Shown here: in pieces, positions 57,288 to 64,000 of the stretch
Position numbering within the stretch: position 1 is the first letter of the stretch
Layout: every line of letters begins with the position of its first letter
DNA from: Georgenia soli
Lineage (GTDB): Bacteria; Actinomycetota; Actinomycetes; Actinomycetales; Actinomycetaceae
DNA: 64,000 nucleotides
Reading direction: 5' to 3'
Assembly (NCBI RefSeq): GCF_002563695.1
Contig: NZ_PDJI01000004.1
Coordinates: 806,001 to 870,000, forward strand
Position numbers and translations under genes: made by a program
Notes under the pieces: generated by a model
The model's database searches: none
What the model was told of the DNA's origin: nothing
Seen by the model: only the letters and a program-made list of their open reading frames with translations

Positions 57288-57845
57288 TCACATCGTGAAT
57301 CGTTCGAGGTGGATCTGGTCCGTGGGGACGCCGGCTCTCAGCGCGGCGGCCCGCGCGTGCTCCATCCAGAGGTCCGGGCCGCAGATGTAGACGTCGCGCT
57401 CGGCCACGTCCGGGACGATCGAGACGAGCGCCTCGGCGTCGTCCCAGTCGGCGGCCTGCACAGGCAGCCACGAGGGGCGTCCGGGCACGCGGCGTCCGGG
57501 GAGCTCGACGACGTCGGCACCGCGCCGGTGGGCGATCGCCCTGATCTCCCCGCGCAGCACGAGGTCGTCCTCCGAGCTGGCCCGGTAGAACGGCACCCGC
57601 GCCATGAGGGCGACCTGGACGAGCATGAGGTCCGCGGCGACGAGCCCCGTGAGCCGCCCCGCCGTCGTCAGGGCCGCGGATCCGCCGGCGAGCAGGTCGG
57701 TCAGCCCGCCGCCGTGCACCCACAGTGCGAGCACGGCCAGCATCGAGCCCCAGGCGAGCAGCCCCGCGAGGTCACGCCACCACGTCGGGACCCACGCCCT
57801 GAGGATTCGGGTACGGGTTCCGGGTGCGGCGGCCGCCGAGGTCAT
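57288..57845 (-). pseudogene. Internally deleted ferric-reductase/ferredoxin-reductase-like protein
   Basis: 185-aa intact frame. Residues ~20-85 hold two hydrophobic segments like the beginning of a ferric reductase transmembrane domain (…GLVAADLMLVQVALMARVPF). From VPFYRASSEDD onward the sequence is the C-terminal part of an NAD-binding reductase (RGEIRAIAHRRGADV, DVYICGPDLWMEHARAAALRAG with the CGP motif). Full relatives are about 450 aa; most of the heme helices, the FAD domain and the Rossmann start are absent. This is either a decayed gene or a reduced form. It begins the leftward group with the FMN-binding gene and apbE. Confidence 0.7.
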
Positions 57846-57911
57846 GGGCCGAGCGTGCGCCGCCTGCCTGGGAGCCAGCAGGGCGTGGACAGAGAATTCC
57901 CTGGGATGACG

Positions 57912-57948
57912 CAAGGTCCCCGCCCCTTTGAGCGGGGCGAGGACCTTG
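57912..57948 (-). terminator. Terminator after tRNA-Lys
   Basis: CAAGGTCC/GGACCTTG and CGCCCC/GGGGCG stem blocks with one mismatch and a short loop lie six bases after the tRNA-Lys 3' end. Confidence 0.8.
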
Positions 57949-57953
57949 GGAAG

Positions 57954-58026
<73 letters not shown>

Positions 58027-58227
58027 TCGGTGCGAAAAGTGACTTTACTGCACAGCGCCGGACCCCTCCAACCCGGGACGGCCGTCGGACGGGTGATGTC
58101 CGGCACACCGGGTCGTCGAGCCCCGAGGCCGCGTGCACGGAGGTTCCCCCTCCGCGCATCGGGTCCGGGTCGCCGGGGGCGGGCGGCGGGCCGTGCGGGC
58201 CCGGGCCCCGCCCGGTAGAACCGCCGT

Positions 58228-58860
58228 ATGAAGTTCTACGCGGACCTGCCCGCACGCCGGGCGCGACAGGTGGCGGGCGACGCCCTGGTGGCGGCGTGGG
58301 TGGTGGTGTGCGTCCTGCTCGGCCGGTCGGTCCACGACCTCCTCGCCTCCGCGGCCGAGCCGCTGCGCAGCGCGGCCCAGGTCGGCAGCGGCATCGAGGA
58401 CGGCATGGGCGACGCGGGCCGCGGCGCCGGCCGGGTGCCTCTCCTCGGCGAGCAGCTCAGCCGGCCGTTCGAGGCGGTCGCCTCAGCCGGTGGTCAGCTC
58501 CGCGACGCGGGCGTGGCGGGCGCGGAGCGCGTCGAGGCGCTGGCCGTGCTGGTCGGCATCCTCCTCGCGCTCCTGCTGGCCCTTCTCGTCGTGCTCCCCT
58601 GGCTCGGGACGAGGCTGCGGTACGCGGCCCGAGCCGGGGGCGTCCGGCGCCTGCAGGACGAGCCGGGCGGGGCGGACCTCCTCGCGCTGCGCGCGCTGAC
58701 GCTGCGTCCGGAGCGCTCGCTGGCCGTCGTCGGACCCGCCGCCGCGGCGGCGTGGCGCGCCGGCGACGACGCGACGACGGCGGCCCTGGCCGCGCTCGAG
58801 ACCGAGCGATGGGGCGTGGCGGCCCGGGGCGGGGACCGGCGAGCGGGAGCCGAGGCCTAG
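58228..58860 (+). CDS. Hypothetical two-helix membrane protein
   Basis: 210-aa protein of unrecognised family. One transmembrane segment lies at about residues 18-35, then an Ala/Gly-rich extracytoplasmic loop of about 70 residues, a second strong helix (about 105-130), and a basic/Ala-rich cytosolic C-terminus. The layout is common in actinobacterial membrane proteins without assigned function. ATG 58228 has no clear Shine-Dalgarno sequence. Confidence 0.65.
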   Translation: MKFYADLPARRARQVAGDALVAAWVVVCVLLGRSVHDLLASAAEPLRSAAQVGSGIEDGMGDAGRGAGRVPLLGEQLSRPFEAVASAGGQLRDAGVAGAERVEALAVLVGILLALLLALLVVLPWLGTRLRYAARAGGVRRLQDEPGGADLLALRALTLRPERSLAVVGPAAAAAWRAGDDATTAALAALETERWGVAARGGDRRAGAEA

Positions 58861-58952
58861 CACGATCCGCGTGCCGCCGCGGGTGGGGCGGACTACGGTC
58901 GTCGGACCTGGGAGTCGCAACCACCGCTGCGAGGAGAGGAGGCCAGGAGCCC

Positions 58953-59651
58953 TTGTACGACCACGACCTGTTCGTCAGCACGCTGTCCGACTTCGTGCGC
59001 ACCCTGGTCGAGCCCTACGACACCGACACCGTGCTCGATGACCTGGCCGCGAGCGTCCGGGAGACGCTGCACCTGACCGGCGCGGGCGTCTCGCTCGCCG
59101 AGGACGGCCGGATCCGGATGGCCACGGTCATCCCGCCTCACCTCGTCCTCCTGGAGAACTACCAGGAGGAGCACCAGACCGGGCCGTCCGTCGACGCCTT
59201 CCGCGAGAGCCGGGCGGTCGTCGTGTCGGACGCGGACGAGCTGCGCGCACGCTGGCCCGGTTACGCCGCGCTCGCGATCGAGTGCGGCACCCACGCCGTC
59301 GCCGCCCTCCCTCTCGCGCTCAGCGGCAGGACCTTCGGCACGCTGACCATGTACGCCGAGAGCCGTGAGTGGCCGGAGCCGGACCTGGCCGCCGCCTCGT
59401 TGTTCGGCGGGATGGCGACCGCCTACCTCGTCCACGAGTCGGTGCACCAGCAGCAGCAGCAGCTCAACAGCCAGCTCACCCACGCGCTGGAGTCGCGGAT
59501 CGTCATCGAGCAGGCCAAGGGGATTCTCGCCGAGGCGCACGGGGAGACTGTCGAGACCGCTTTCGAGCGCATCCGTTCCCACGCCAGGAGCCACAGCGTC
59601 AAGGTCCGCGACGTCTCGGAGGCGATCGTGCGGATGGGGCTGCGTCTCTAA
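58953..59651 (+). CDS. GAF-ANTAR RNA-binding antiterminator regulator
   Basis: 232-aa protein. The GAF-like sensor domain (about residues 15-165) precedes an ANTAR domain (about 178-232) with ALESRIVIEQAKGILAEAHG and the closing AFERIRSHARSHSVKVRDVSEAIV. ANTAR proteins bind dual hairpins in nascent RNA and prevent termination. No ATG or GTG fits. The TTG at 58953 is chosen because AGGAG lies three bases upstream and the GAF domain begins right after. The same-strand gene downstream is DUF6098. Confidence 0.9.
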   Translation: MYDHDLFVSTLSDFVRTLVEPYDTDTVLDDLAASVRETLHLTGAGVSLAEDGRIRMATVIPPHLVLLENYQEEHQTGPSVDAFRESRAVVVSDADELRARWPGYAALAIECGTHAVAALPLALSGRTFGTLTMYAESREWPEPDLAAASLFGGMATAYLVHESVHQQQQQLNSQLTHALESRIVIEQAKGILAEAHGETVETAFERIRSHARSHSVKVRDVSEAIVRMGLRL

Positions 59652-59670
59652 CGGACCGGTTGCCACCTTT

Positions 59671-59699
59671 TTGTGACCGACGTTACGGTTTCATAACGG
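59671..59699 (+). promoter_or_regulatory. Candidate promoter for the DUF6098 gene
   Basis: TTGTGA (59671-59676) and TAACGG (59694-59699) are separated by 17 bases in an AT-richer stretch between the ANTAR and DUF6098 genes; the -10 match is poor. CGTTA/TAACG (59681, 59694) make a small inverted repeat. Tentative. Confidence 0.3.
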
Positions 59700-59815
59700 C
59701 CCGCCCCAGTACGTCCGGCGGGCACCGCCGCCCCAGCCCCCGGCGGGACCACGGCCGCTCCGGACCTCGGTGGCCCGTGCTCGTGCCTCGCGAGCACCGA
59801 CCCCTGGAGCGCACA

Positions 59816-60268
59816 ATGCGGTACGCCGACGTCATCGAGATCCCCACCTACGACCGCCCGCTGCACCACGACCTGGCGACAGTCGACGCGGTCAGCGACC
59901 TGGTGCAGGCCCAGCAGCGCAAGGGCGACCTGTACCTCCGCGTCAGCCGCGGCCCGGACGACGTCCACACCGGGAGCCGTCACCCCGAGAGCGGGTACCC
60001 GCTCCCCGGGCTCGCCTGCTGGCCGCTGGTCCCGGAACCGTGGTGGCCCGCCGGCACGTCGACGTGGATCGCCCGCCAGCTCGTCAGCCACTCCTACCTG
60101 CTCTCCGAGCGCGCCCAGGCCTGGGTGCTGACGGGCCCGGTCGTCGGCCGGGGCGCCGACGGCGAGCCGCTCGTGGCGCCCGCGAACCCCGTCGCGCTCG
60201 TCGGGCACGGCGCGTTCCTGGAGGCGGAGAGCGTCTACGCCGCGTGGCGCTGCCGCGACGTGCGCTGA
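59816..60268 (+). CDS. DUF6098 family protein
   Basis: 150-aa protein matching, from memory, the actinobacterial DUF6098 family: GDLYLRVSRGPDD, ESGYPLPGLACWPL, PWWPAGTSTWIARQL and AWVLTGPVVGRGADGEPLV. It is soluble, with no metal-binding motif. Function unknown. GGAG lies seven bases before ATG 59816. It follows the GAF-ANTAR gene by 164 bases. Confidence 0.75.
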   Translation: MRYADVIEIPTYDRPLHHDLATVDAVSDLVQAQQRKGDLYLRVSRGPDDVHTGSRHPESGYPLPGLACWPLVPEPWWPAGTSTWIARQLVSHSYLLSERAQAWVLTGPVVGRGADGEPLVAPANPVALVGHGAFLEAESVYAAWRCRDVR

Positions 60269-60387
60269 GGGAGCCGCCGCGCCGTGCGCTGAAGCAGCCG
60301 CCGCGAGTGAGCCGGGGGGACGGCCCGCAGGTCCCGCGCGATGAGAGGATGGCGCCGCCAGTTCGCCTCTCTCTCCCTGGAAGTGAC

Positions 60388-60864
60388 ATGCCCCGCCTCG
60401 AGCCCACCCAGACCGCACCGGACTTCACGCTCCCCACGGCCGACGGTGGCCAGGTATCGCTGGCCGCCCTGCGTGAGGACGCCCGGAAGGGCGTCGTCGT
60501 CTACTTCTACCCGGCGGCCGGGACGCCGGGGTGCACGAAGGAGGCCTGCGACTTCCGCGACTCCCTGGCCTCCCTGCAGGGGGCTGGCTACGCCGTCGTC
60601 GGGATCTCCCCGGACGGCGTCGAGAAGCTGGCACGGTTCGCCGAGGCTGAGGGGCTGACCTTCCCGCTCGCCTCCGACGCGGACCACGAGGTCCTGGACG
60701 CCTACGGGGCCTGGGGCGAGAAGAAGAACTACGGGAAGACGTACGTCGGCGTGATCCGCTCGACCGTCGTCGTCGGGAAGGACGGCACGGTCGAGCTCGC
60801 GCAGTACAACGTGCGGGCCACCGGGCACGTCGCGCGGCTGCGCAAGCTGCTCGGCGTCGACTGA
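60388..60864 (+). CDS. bcp: Thiol peroxidase Bcp (peroxiredoxin Q)
   Basis: 158-aa peroxiredoxin reducing hydroperoxides. The peroxidatic Cys49 lies in GTPGCTKEAC, with the resolving Cys54 in the same helix, the atypical 2-Cys arrangement of BCP/PrxQ. APDFTLP and the C-terminal RSTVVVGKDG are typical. ATG 60388 is the start. It appears monocistronic. Confidence 0.96.
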   Translation: MPRLEPTQTAPDFTLPTADGGQVSLAALREDARKGVVVYFYPAAGTPGCTKEACDFRDSLASLQGAGYAVVGISPDGVEKLARFAEAEGLTFPLASDADHEVLDAYGAWGEKKNYGKTYVGVIRSTVVVGKDGTVELAQYNVRATGHVARLRKLLGVD

Positions 60865-61039
60865 GCCGCTCCCGGTGTCGCGGTGGTGCCGTCGTTCTGG
60901 CCCACCACCGCGGCCGGCCGACCGGCTGGACCACCGCTCCTGCCCGACCACGCGGGGCGACAGGGTCGACCGTCCGGAAGGACGGGCGCGCTGCTCGTGC
61001 GCCCGGCGGGAGGCCGTCGGCCGATAGGCTGTCCCGCGA

Positions 61040-61121
61040 GCGCGAGTGGCGTAACTGGCAGCCGCGCCAGGTTTAGGTCCTGGTGCCTTCGGGCGTAGGG
61101 GTTCGAGTCCCCTCTCGCGCA
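61040..61121 (+). tRNA. tRNA-Leu (TAG anticodon)
   Basis: An 82-base class II tRNA. Acceptor arms GCGCGAG/CTCGCGC, anticodon stem around TTTAGGT (TAG), a long variable arm (TGCCTTCGGGCG) and T-arm GGGGTTCGAGTCCCC. Discriminator A; no CCA encoded. Confidence 0.96.
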
Positions 61122-61260
61122 CTCCCCGCAGCAGTGGATGTGCCGGTGGCTCGGCTGAGGAGGCGGCCCCTCTCGCCGCACCGGACCGGCCGGGCGTGAC
61201 GACGCCGGTCGCCCGGCCAGCCTTGTCGCGCCGGACCGCCGGGCGCGATAGAAACAGAGG

Positions 61261-61797
61261 GTGAGTGACATCGCGAGCGGCGACCTCGGTCCATGGCTCT
61301 CCCCCGAGGACCTGGACCTGGTGCGCCGAAAGGTTCCCATCCTCTACATCGACGCGGTCCCGGCCCGCCTGGACCGGCACGGGGAGGTCGAGTCAGTCGG
61401 TCTCCTGCTACGGGCGACGTCGGAGGGCACCATCTCCCGCGCGCTCGTCTCGGGGCGGGTGCTCTACCACGAGACCATCCGGGAGGCCCTCGAACGGCAC
61501 CTGGACAAGGACCTCGGGCCGATGGCGCTGCCGCGGCTGCCGCAGTCGCTGGTGCCGTTCGCCGTCGGCGAGTACTTCCCGACGCCGGGCAGCCCGTTCC
61601 ACGACCCGCGCCAGCACGCCGTCTCCCTCGCGTACGTGGTCCCGGTGGTCGGTGACTGCCACCCGGCCAACGACACGCTCGAGCTGACGTGGCTGACACC
61701 CGCGGAGGCCGTGACGCCGGAGATCCTCAACGACATGGTGGAGGGGCACGCCATCCTGCTCAAGCAGGCCCTGGCCCACCTGGGGAGGTTGCGCTGA
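61261..61797 (+). CDS. Nudix-fold protein (DUF4916-like) with degenerate Nudix box
   Basis: 178-aa protein. The region around residues 65-86 has the Gly-x5-Glu start of a Nudix box (GRVLYHE) but then RHLDKDLG where REUxEExG is expected: the metal-binding Glu pair reads Lys and Asp. Hydrolase activity is therefore uncertain. The rest resembles the actinobacterial DUF4916 family. GTG 61261 follows AGAGG directly. The stop overlaps the next gene's ATG by one base. Confidence 0.75.
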   Translation: MSDIASGDLGPWLSPEDLDLVRRKVPILYIDAVPARLDRHGEVESVGLLLRATSEGTISRALVSGRVLYHETIREALERHLDKDLGPMALPRLPQSLVPFAVGEYFPTPGSPFHDPRQHAVSLAYVVPVVGDCHPANDTLELTWLTPAEAVTPEILNDMVEGHAILLKQALAHLGRLR

Positions 61798-62201
61798 TGG
61801 AGACCCAGCCCGAACCGATCGTGCCGGGGTCGAGGAACCCGCTGAAGTGGTTCGCGATCGACCTGGCCTGCGTCCTGGTGTTCACCGTCATCGGCATGGC
61901 GTCCCACGGCACGCCCGCCGGGGAGTTCCTGCAGACGGTGTGGCCGTTCCTGCTCGGCCTAGCCATCGCCTGGGCGCTCCCCGGCGTGCGGTCGCTGCCG
62001 CTCCTGATCTGGCCCACCGGGGTCATCGTCTGGGCCGGGACCACGGTGATCGGGCTGGCGCTGCGCGCCATCACCGGCGGCGGGGTCTCGGGAGCGTTCC
62101 CGTTCGTCACCGCCGGCGTCCTCGCCCTCCTCATCGTCGGCTGGCGGGTGATCCCGGAGCTCCAGGAACGCCGCCACGAGAAGCAGGCGCGCTACCTCTG
62201 A
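61797..62201 (+). CDS. DUF3054 family membrane protein
   Basis: 134-aa protein with four transmembrane helices (about residues 17-37, 46-63, 69-88 and 98-118). The pattern fAIDLACVLVFTVIG, WPFLLGLAIAW, WPTGVIVWAGT is that of DUF3054, widespread in actinobacteria, function unknown. TGATG junction with the Nudix-like gene indicates coupling. Confidence 0.88.
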   Translation: METQPEPIVPGSRNPLKWFAIDLACVLVFTVIGMASHGTPAGEFLQTVWPFLLGLAIAWALPGVRSLPLLIWPTGVIVWAGTTVIGLALRAITGGGVSGAFPFVTAGVLALLIVGWRVIPELQERRHEKQARYL

Positions 62202-62206
62202 CATCC

Positions 62207-62258
62207 GCACGGGCCTGCGGCCCGGCCGGCGGCGACCGGCCGGGCCGCAGGCCCGTGC
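62207..62258. terminator. Very strong bidirectional terminator
   Basis: A perfect 23-bp stem (GCACGGGCCTGC... and complement) with a CGGCGA loop fills the gap between the convergent DUF3054 and alcohol dehydrogenase genes. Confidence 0.88.
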
Positions 62259-62272
62259 CGCTCGGGTGCGGG

Positions 62273-63340
62273 TCAGGCCCGGAGGTCCATGACGACCCTG
62301 CCCTCGATGCGGCCCTCCTCCATCTCGGTGAAGATGTCGTTGATCTCCCCGAGGTGACGGACGGTGAACGTCGGGGCGATCTTGCCGCGGGCGAAGAAGT
62401 CGAGCGCCTCGGACATGTCCTTGCGGGTGCCGACGATCGAGCCGCGGACCGTCAGGCCGAACAGCACCGTGGTGAAGATGTCGAGGGGAAACTTCTCGGG
62501 AGGCAGCCCCACCAGCGAGACGGTGCCACCGCGCCGGAGAGTGCCCACGGCCTGCGGGAAGGCGTGCGCGTTGACGGCCGTGACGAGCGCGCCGTGCACG
62601 CCGCCGGTCTGCTCCTTGATCGCCGCCGCAGGGTCGGGTGTCGTGCGGGCGTTGACGGTCACCTCGGCGCCGTGGCGCCGGGCGAGCTCGAGCTTGGCGT
62701 CGTCGACGTCGACCGCGGCCACCCGCAGGCCCATCGCGACCGCGTACTGGACGGCGATGTGCCCGAGACCGCCGATGCCCGAGATCAGCACCCACTCGCC
62801 CGGCCGGGTGTCCGTGACCTTCAGGCCCTTGTACACGGTGACCCCGGCGCACAGCACCGGTGCGGCGGCGGCCAGGTCGACGCCGTCGGGGATGAGCGCG
62901 CAGTAGCGGGAGTCCACCAGCATGTACTCGCCGAAGGAGCCGTCCACGGAGTACCCGCTGTTCTGCTGGGCCTCGCACAGCGTCTCCCAGCCGGTCTCGC
63001 AGTACTCGCACTCGCCGCAGGCGCTGGCGAGCCACGCGTTGCCGACCCGGTCGCCCACCTTCACGCGGGTGACCCCGGCGCCGACGGCGACGACGGTCCC
63101 GGCACCCTCGTGGCCGGGGACGAACGGCGGCGTGGGCGGGACCGGCCAGTCGCCGTGGGCGGCGTGCAGATCGGTGTGGCACACGCCCGTGTACTCGACG
63201 CGGACGAGCGCCTGGAAGGGACCCGGCTGCGGCACGGGCCGGTCCTCGACGGACAGCGGCCGGCCCAGCTCGTGGACGACGGCCGCGTGCATGGTGGTGG
63301 GGACGGTGACTGCCGTGGTCGACGGCATGGTGTCGGTCAT
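62273..63340 (-). CDS. adhP: Zinc-dependent alcohol dehydrogenase (AdhP type)
   Basis: 355-aa medium-chain dehydrogenase oxidising primary alcohols with NAD+. Catalytic zinc ligands: Cys in YTGVCHTDLH, His in GHEGAG, Cys in PVLCAG. Structural zinc: CGECEYCETGWETLC. The Rossmann motif is GIGGLGHIAVQYA. ATG 63340 is chosen; a GTG four codons upstream also has AGAGG at usable spacing. It stands alone between two transcription units, ending at the shared 23-bp hairpin. Confidence 0.94.
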   Translation of the reverse strand: MTDTMPSTTAVTVPTTMHAAVVHELGRPLSVEDRPVPQPGPFQALVRVEYTGVCHTDLHAAHGDWPVPPTPPFVPGHEGAGTVVAVGAGVTRVKVGDRVGNAWLASACGECEYCETGWETLCEAQQNSGYSVDGSFGEYMLVDSRYCALIPDGVDLAAAAPVLCAGVTVYKGLKVTDTRPGEWVLISGIGGLGHIAVQYAVAMGLRVAAVDVDDAKLELARRHGAEVTVNARTTPDPAAAIKEQTGGVHGALVTAVNAHAFPQAVGTLRRGGTVSLVGLPPEKFPLDIFTTVLFGLTVRGSIVGTRKDMSEALDFFARGKIAPTFTVRHLGEINDIFTEMEEGRIEGRVVMDLRA

Positions 63341-63544
63341 GGTGTCGTGCACCTCTTCGTCTCGTTCGGCGGCGACGGGTCGCGTCGCCCGCTGAGGACG
63401 CCCTCTGCGGCGCCCACGACCAGTCCACCAAACGACGACGCCCGCGACGCGGGACGCTCGTCCCGAGGGGCACGCCCCGGCGGTGACGCGCACCACACCC
63501 GGCCGGACGGCCGAGCGTGAGGAGGGGCGGCTGCCTCGGGACGG

Positions 63545-64000
63545 TTACCGCAGCGCCGCGACGATGTGCGGGGCGAGAGCCCGGAACGCCTTGCCACGGT
63601 GGCTGATGGCGTTCTTCTCCTCCGCGGTGAGCTCGGCGGCGGACCGGTTCTCCCCGGCCGGCTGCAGGATCGGGTCGTAGCCGAAACCGCCGTCCCCGCG
63701 CGGCGCGGTCAGCAGCACGCCCGGCATGGTGCCCTCCTCGACGATCTCCGTGCCCGACGGCGTCACGAGCGCGGCCGCGCACGCGAAGTGGGCAGCGCGG
63801 TGCTGCGCGGGGACCTCTGCGAGCTGGGCGAGGAGGAGCTCGAGGTTGGCGAGGTCGTCGCCGTGCCGGCCGGACCACCGCGCGGAGAAGACTCCCGGGG
63901 CGCCGCCGAGCACGTCGACGCACAGGCCGGAGTCGTCCGCGACGGCGGGCAGTCCCGTCGCCGCCGCGAGGGCCCGCGCCTTGATGAGGGCGTTCTCCGC
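63545..64000 (-). CDS. rdgB: Non-canonical purine NTP pyrophosphatase (RdgB/HAM1), 5' end cut by window edge
   Basis: House-cleaning enzyme hydrolysing dITP, XTP and similar nucleotides. The visible 151 residues include ADDSGLCVDVLGGAPGVFSARW, DGGFGYDPIL, and the closing AISHRGKAFRAL, the substrate-pocket motifs of the family. The N-terminal ~50 residues with the SxNxxK start are outside the window. The stop is at 63545. Confidence 0.95.
   Translation of the reverse strand, partial: AENALIKARALAAATGLPAVADDSGLCVDVLGGAPGVFSARWSGRHGDDLANLELLLAQLAEVPAQHRAAHFACAAALVTPSGTEIVEEGTMPGVLLTAPRGDGGFGYDPILQPAGENRSAAELTAEEKNAISHRGKAFRALAPHIVAALR

Overview
The window is a very GC-rich, densely coded stretch of an actinobacterial chromosome. 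The markers are a WhiB-family Fe-S protein, a mycothiol-linked DsbA-like protein close to mycobacterial Rv2466c, a zinc-free ribosomal protein L32, an Eis-type acetyltransferase, a paired clpP1/clpP2 next to tig, a GAF-ANTAR regulator and frequent GTG starts with 4-base GTGA overlaps. The gene content suggests the order Micrococcales (Cellulomonas/Georgenia-like); that placement is inference. No phage, insertion sequence, CRISPR array, integrase or toxin module is visible, and the window reads as core chromosome with six scattered tRNA genes.

Layout. 0-4.6 kb: clpP2 (cut by the left edge), clpP1, tig, whiB4-like gene, tRNA-Pro, tRNA-Gly and rpmF. 4.7-8.3 kb: a YigZ-family gene, a membrane protein, then a cysteine locus with a short Cys-rich leader ORF followed by cysK-cysE. 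8.3-9.6 kb: an alkyltransferase-like protein overlapping an Nei/Fpg glycosylase. 9.7-21 kb: membrane and acetyltransferase genes, rpiB, an M13 peptidase, an MFS transporter, an Rv2466c-like gene and pepN. 21-29 kb: sugar PTS genes (EIIB-EIIA-HAD divergent from EIIC, malQ, a second orphan EIIB, ptsI), a 19-bp tandem repeat array, globin and tesB. 30.6-36 kb: amino-sugar/peptidoglycan salvage genes (GHL10 hydrolase, MurR-like regulator, murQ, divergent BadF kinase and an O-GlcNAcase-like GNAT). 36-45 kb: topoisomerase IB, thioesterase, ettA, HAD phosphatase, ssb, two dynamin-like GTPases, tRNA-Arg, orn and tRNA-His. 45.5-49.4 kb: an ATP-grasp enzyme and metQNI. 49.5-55.4 kb: USP, MgtA and a large membrane protein with a degenerate kinase-like domain. 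55.5-57.9 kb: DUF2231, ApbE, an FMN-binding protein and an internally deleted ferric-reductase relative. 58-64 kb: tRNA-Lys, a GAF-ANTAR regulator, DUF6098, bcp, tRNA-Leu, a Nudix-like gene, DUF3054, a zinc alcohol dehydrogenase and the 3' part of an ITPase gene.

How the genes work together. The PTS genes and ptsI would import and phosphorylate an amino sugar or glucose. MurQ, the BadF kinase and the GHL10 hydrolase would feed cell-wall sugars into the same GlcNAc-6-phosphate pool. MetQNI and CysKE supply sulfur amino acids. ApbE would attach FMN to the exported FMN-binding protein.

The strongest leads for follow-up are the cysteine leader/attenuator before cysK, the flavinylation locus with the gutted reductase, the cell-wall sugar salvage cluster with its divergent operator, the USP-MgtA-pseudokinase operon, and the CPWA active site of the Rv2466c-like protein.
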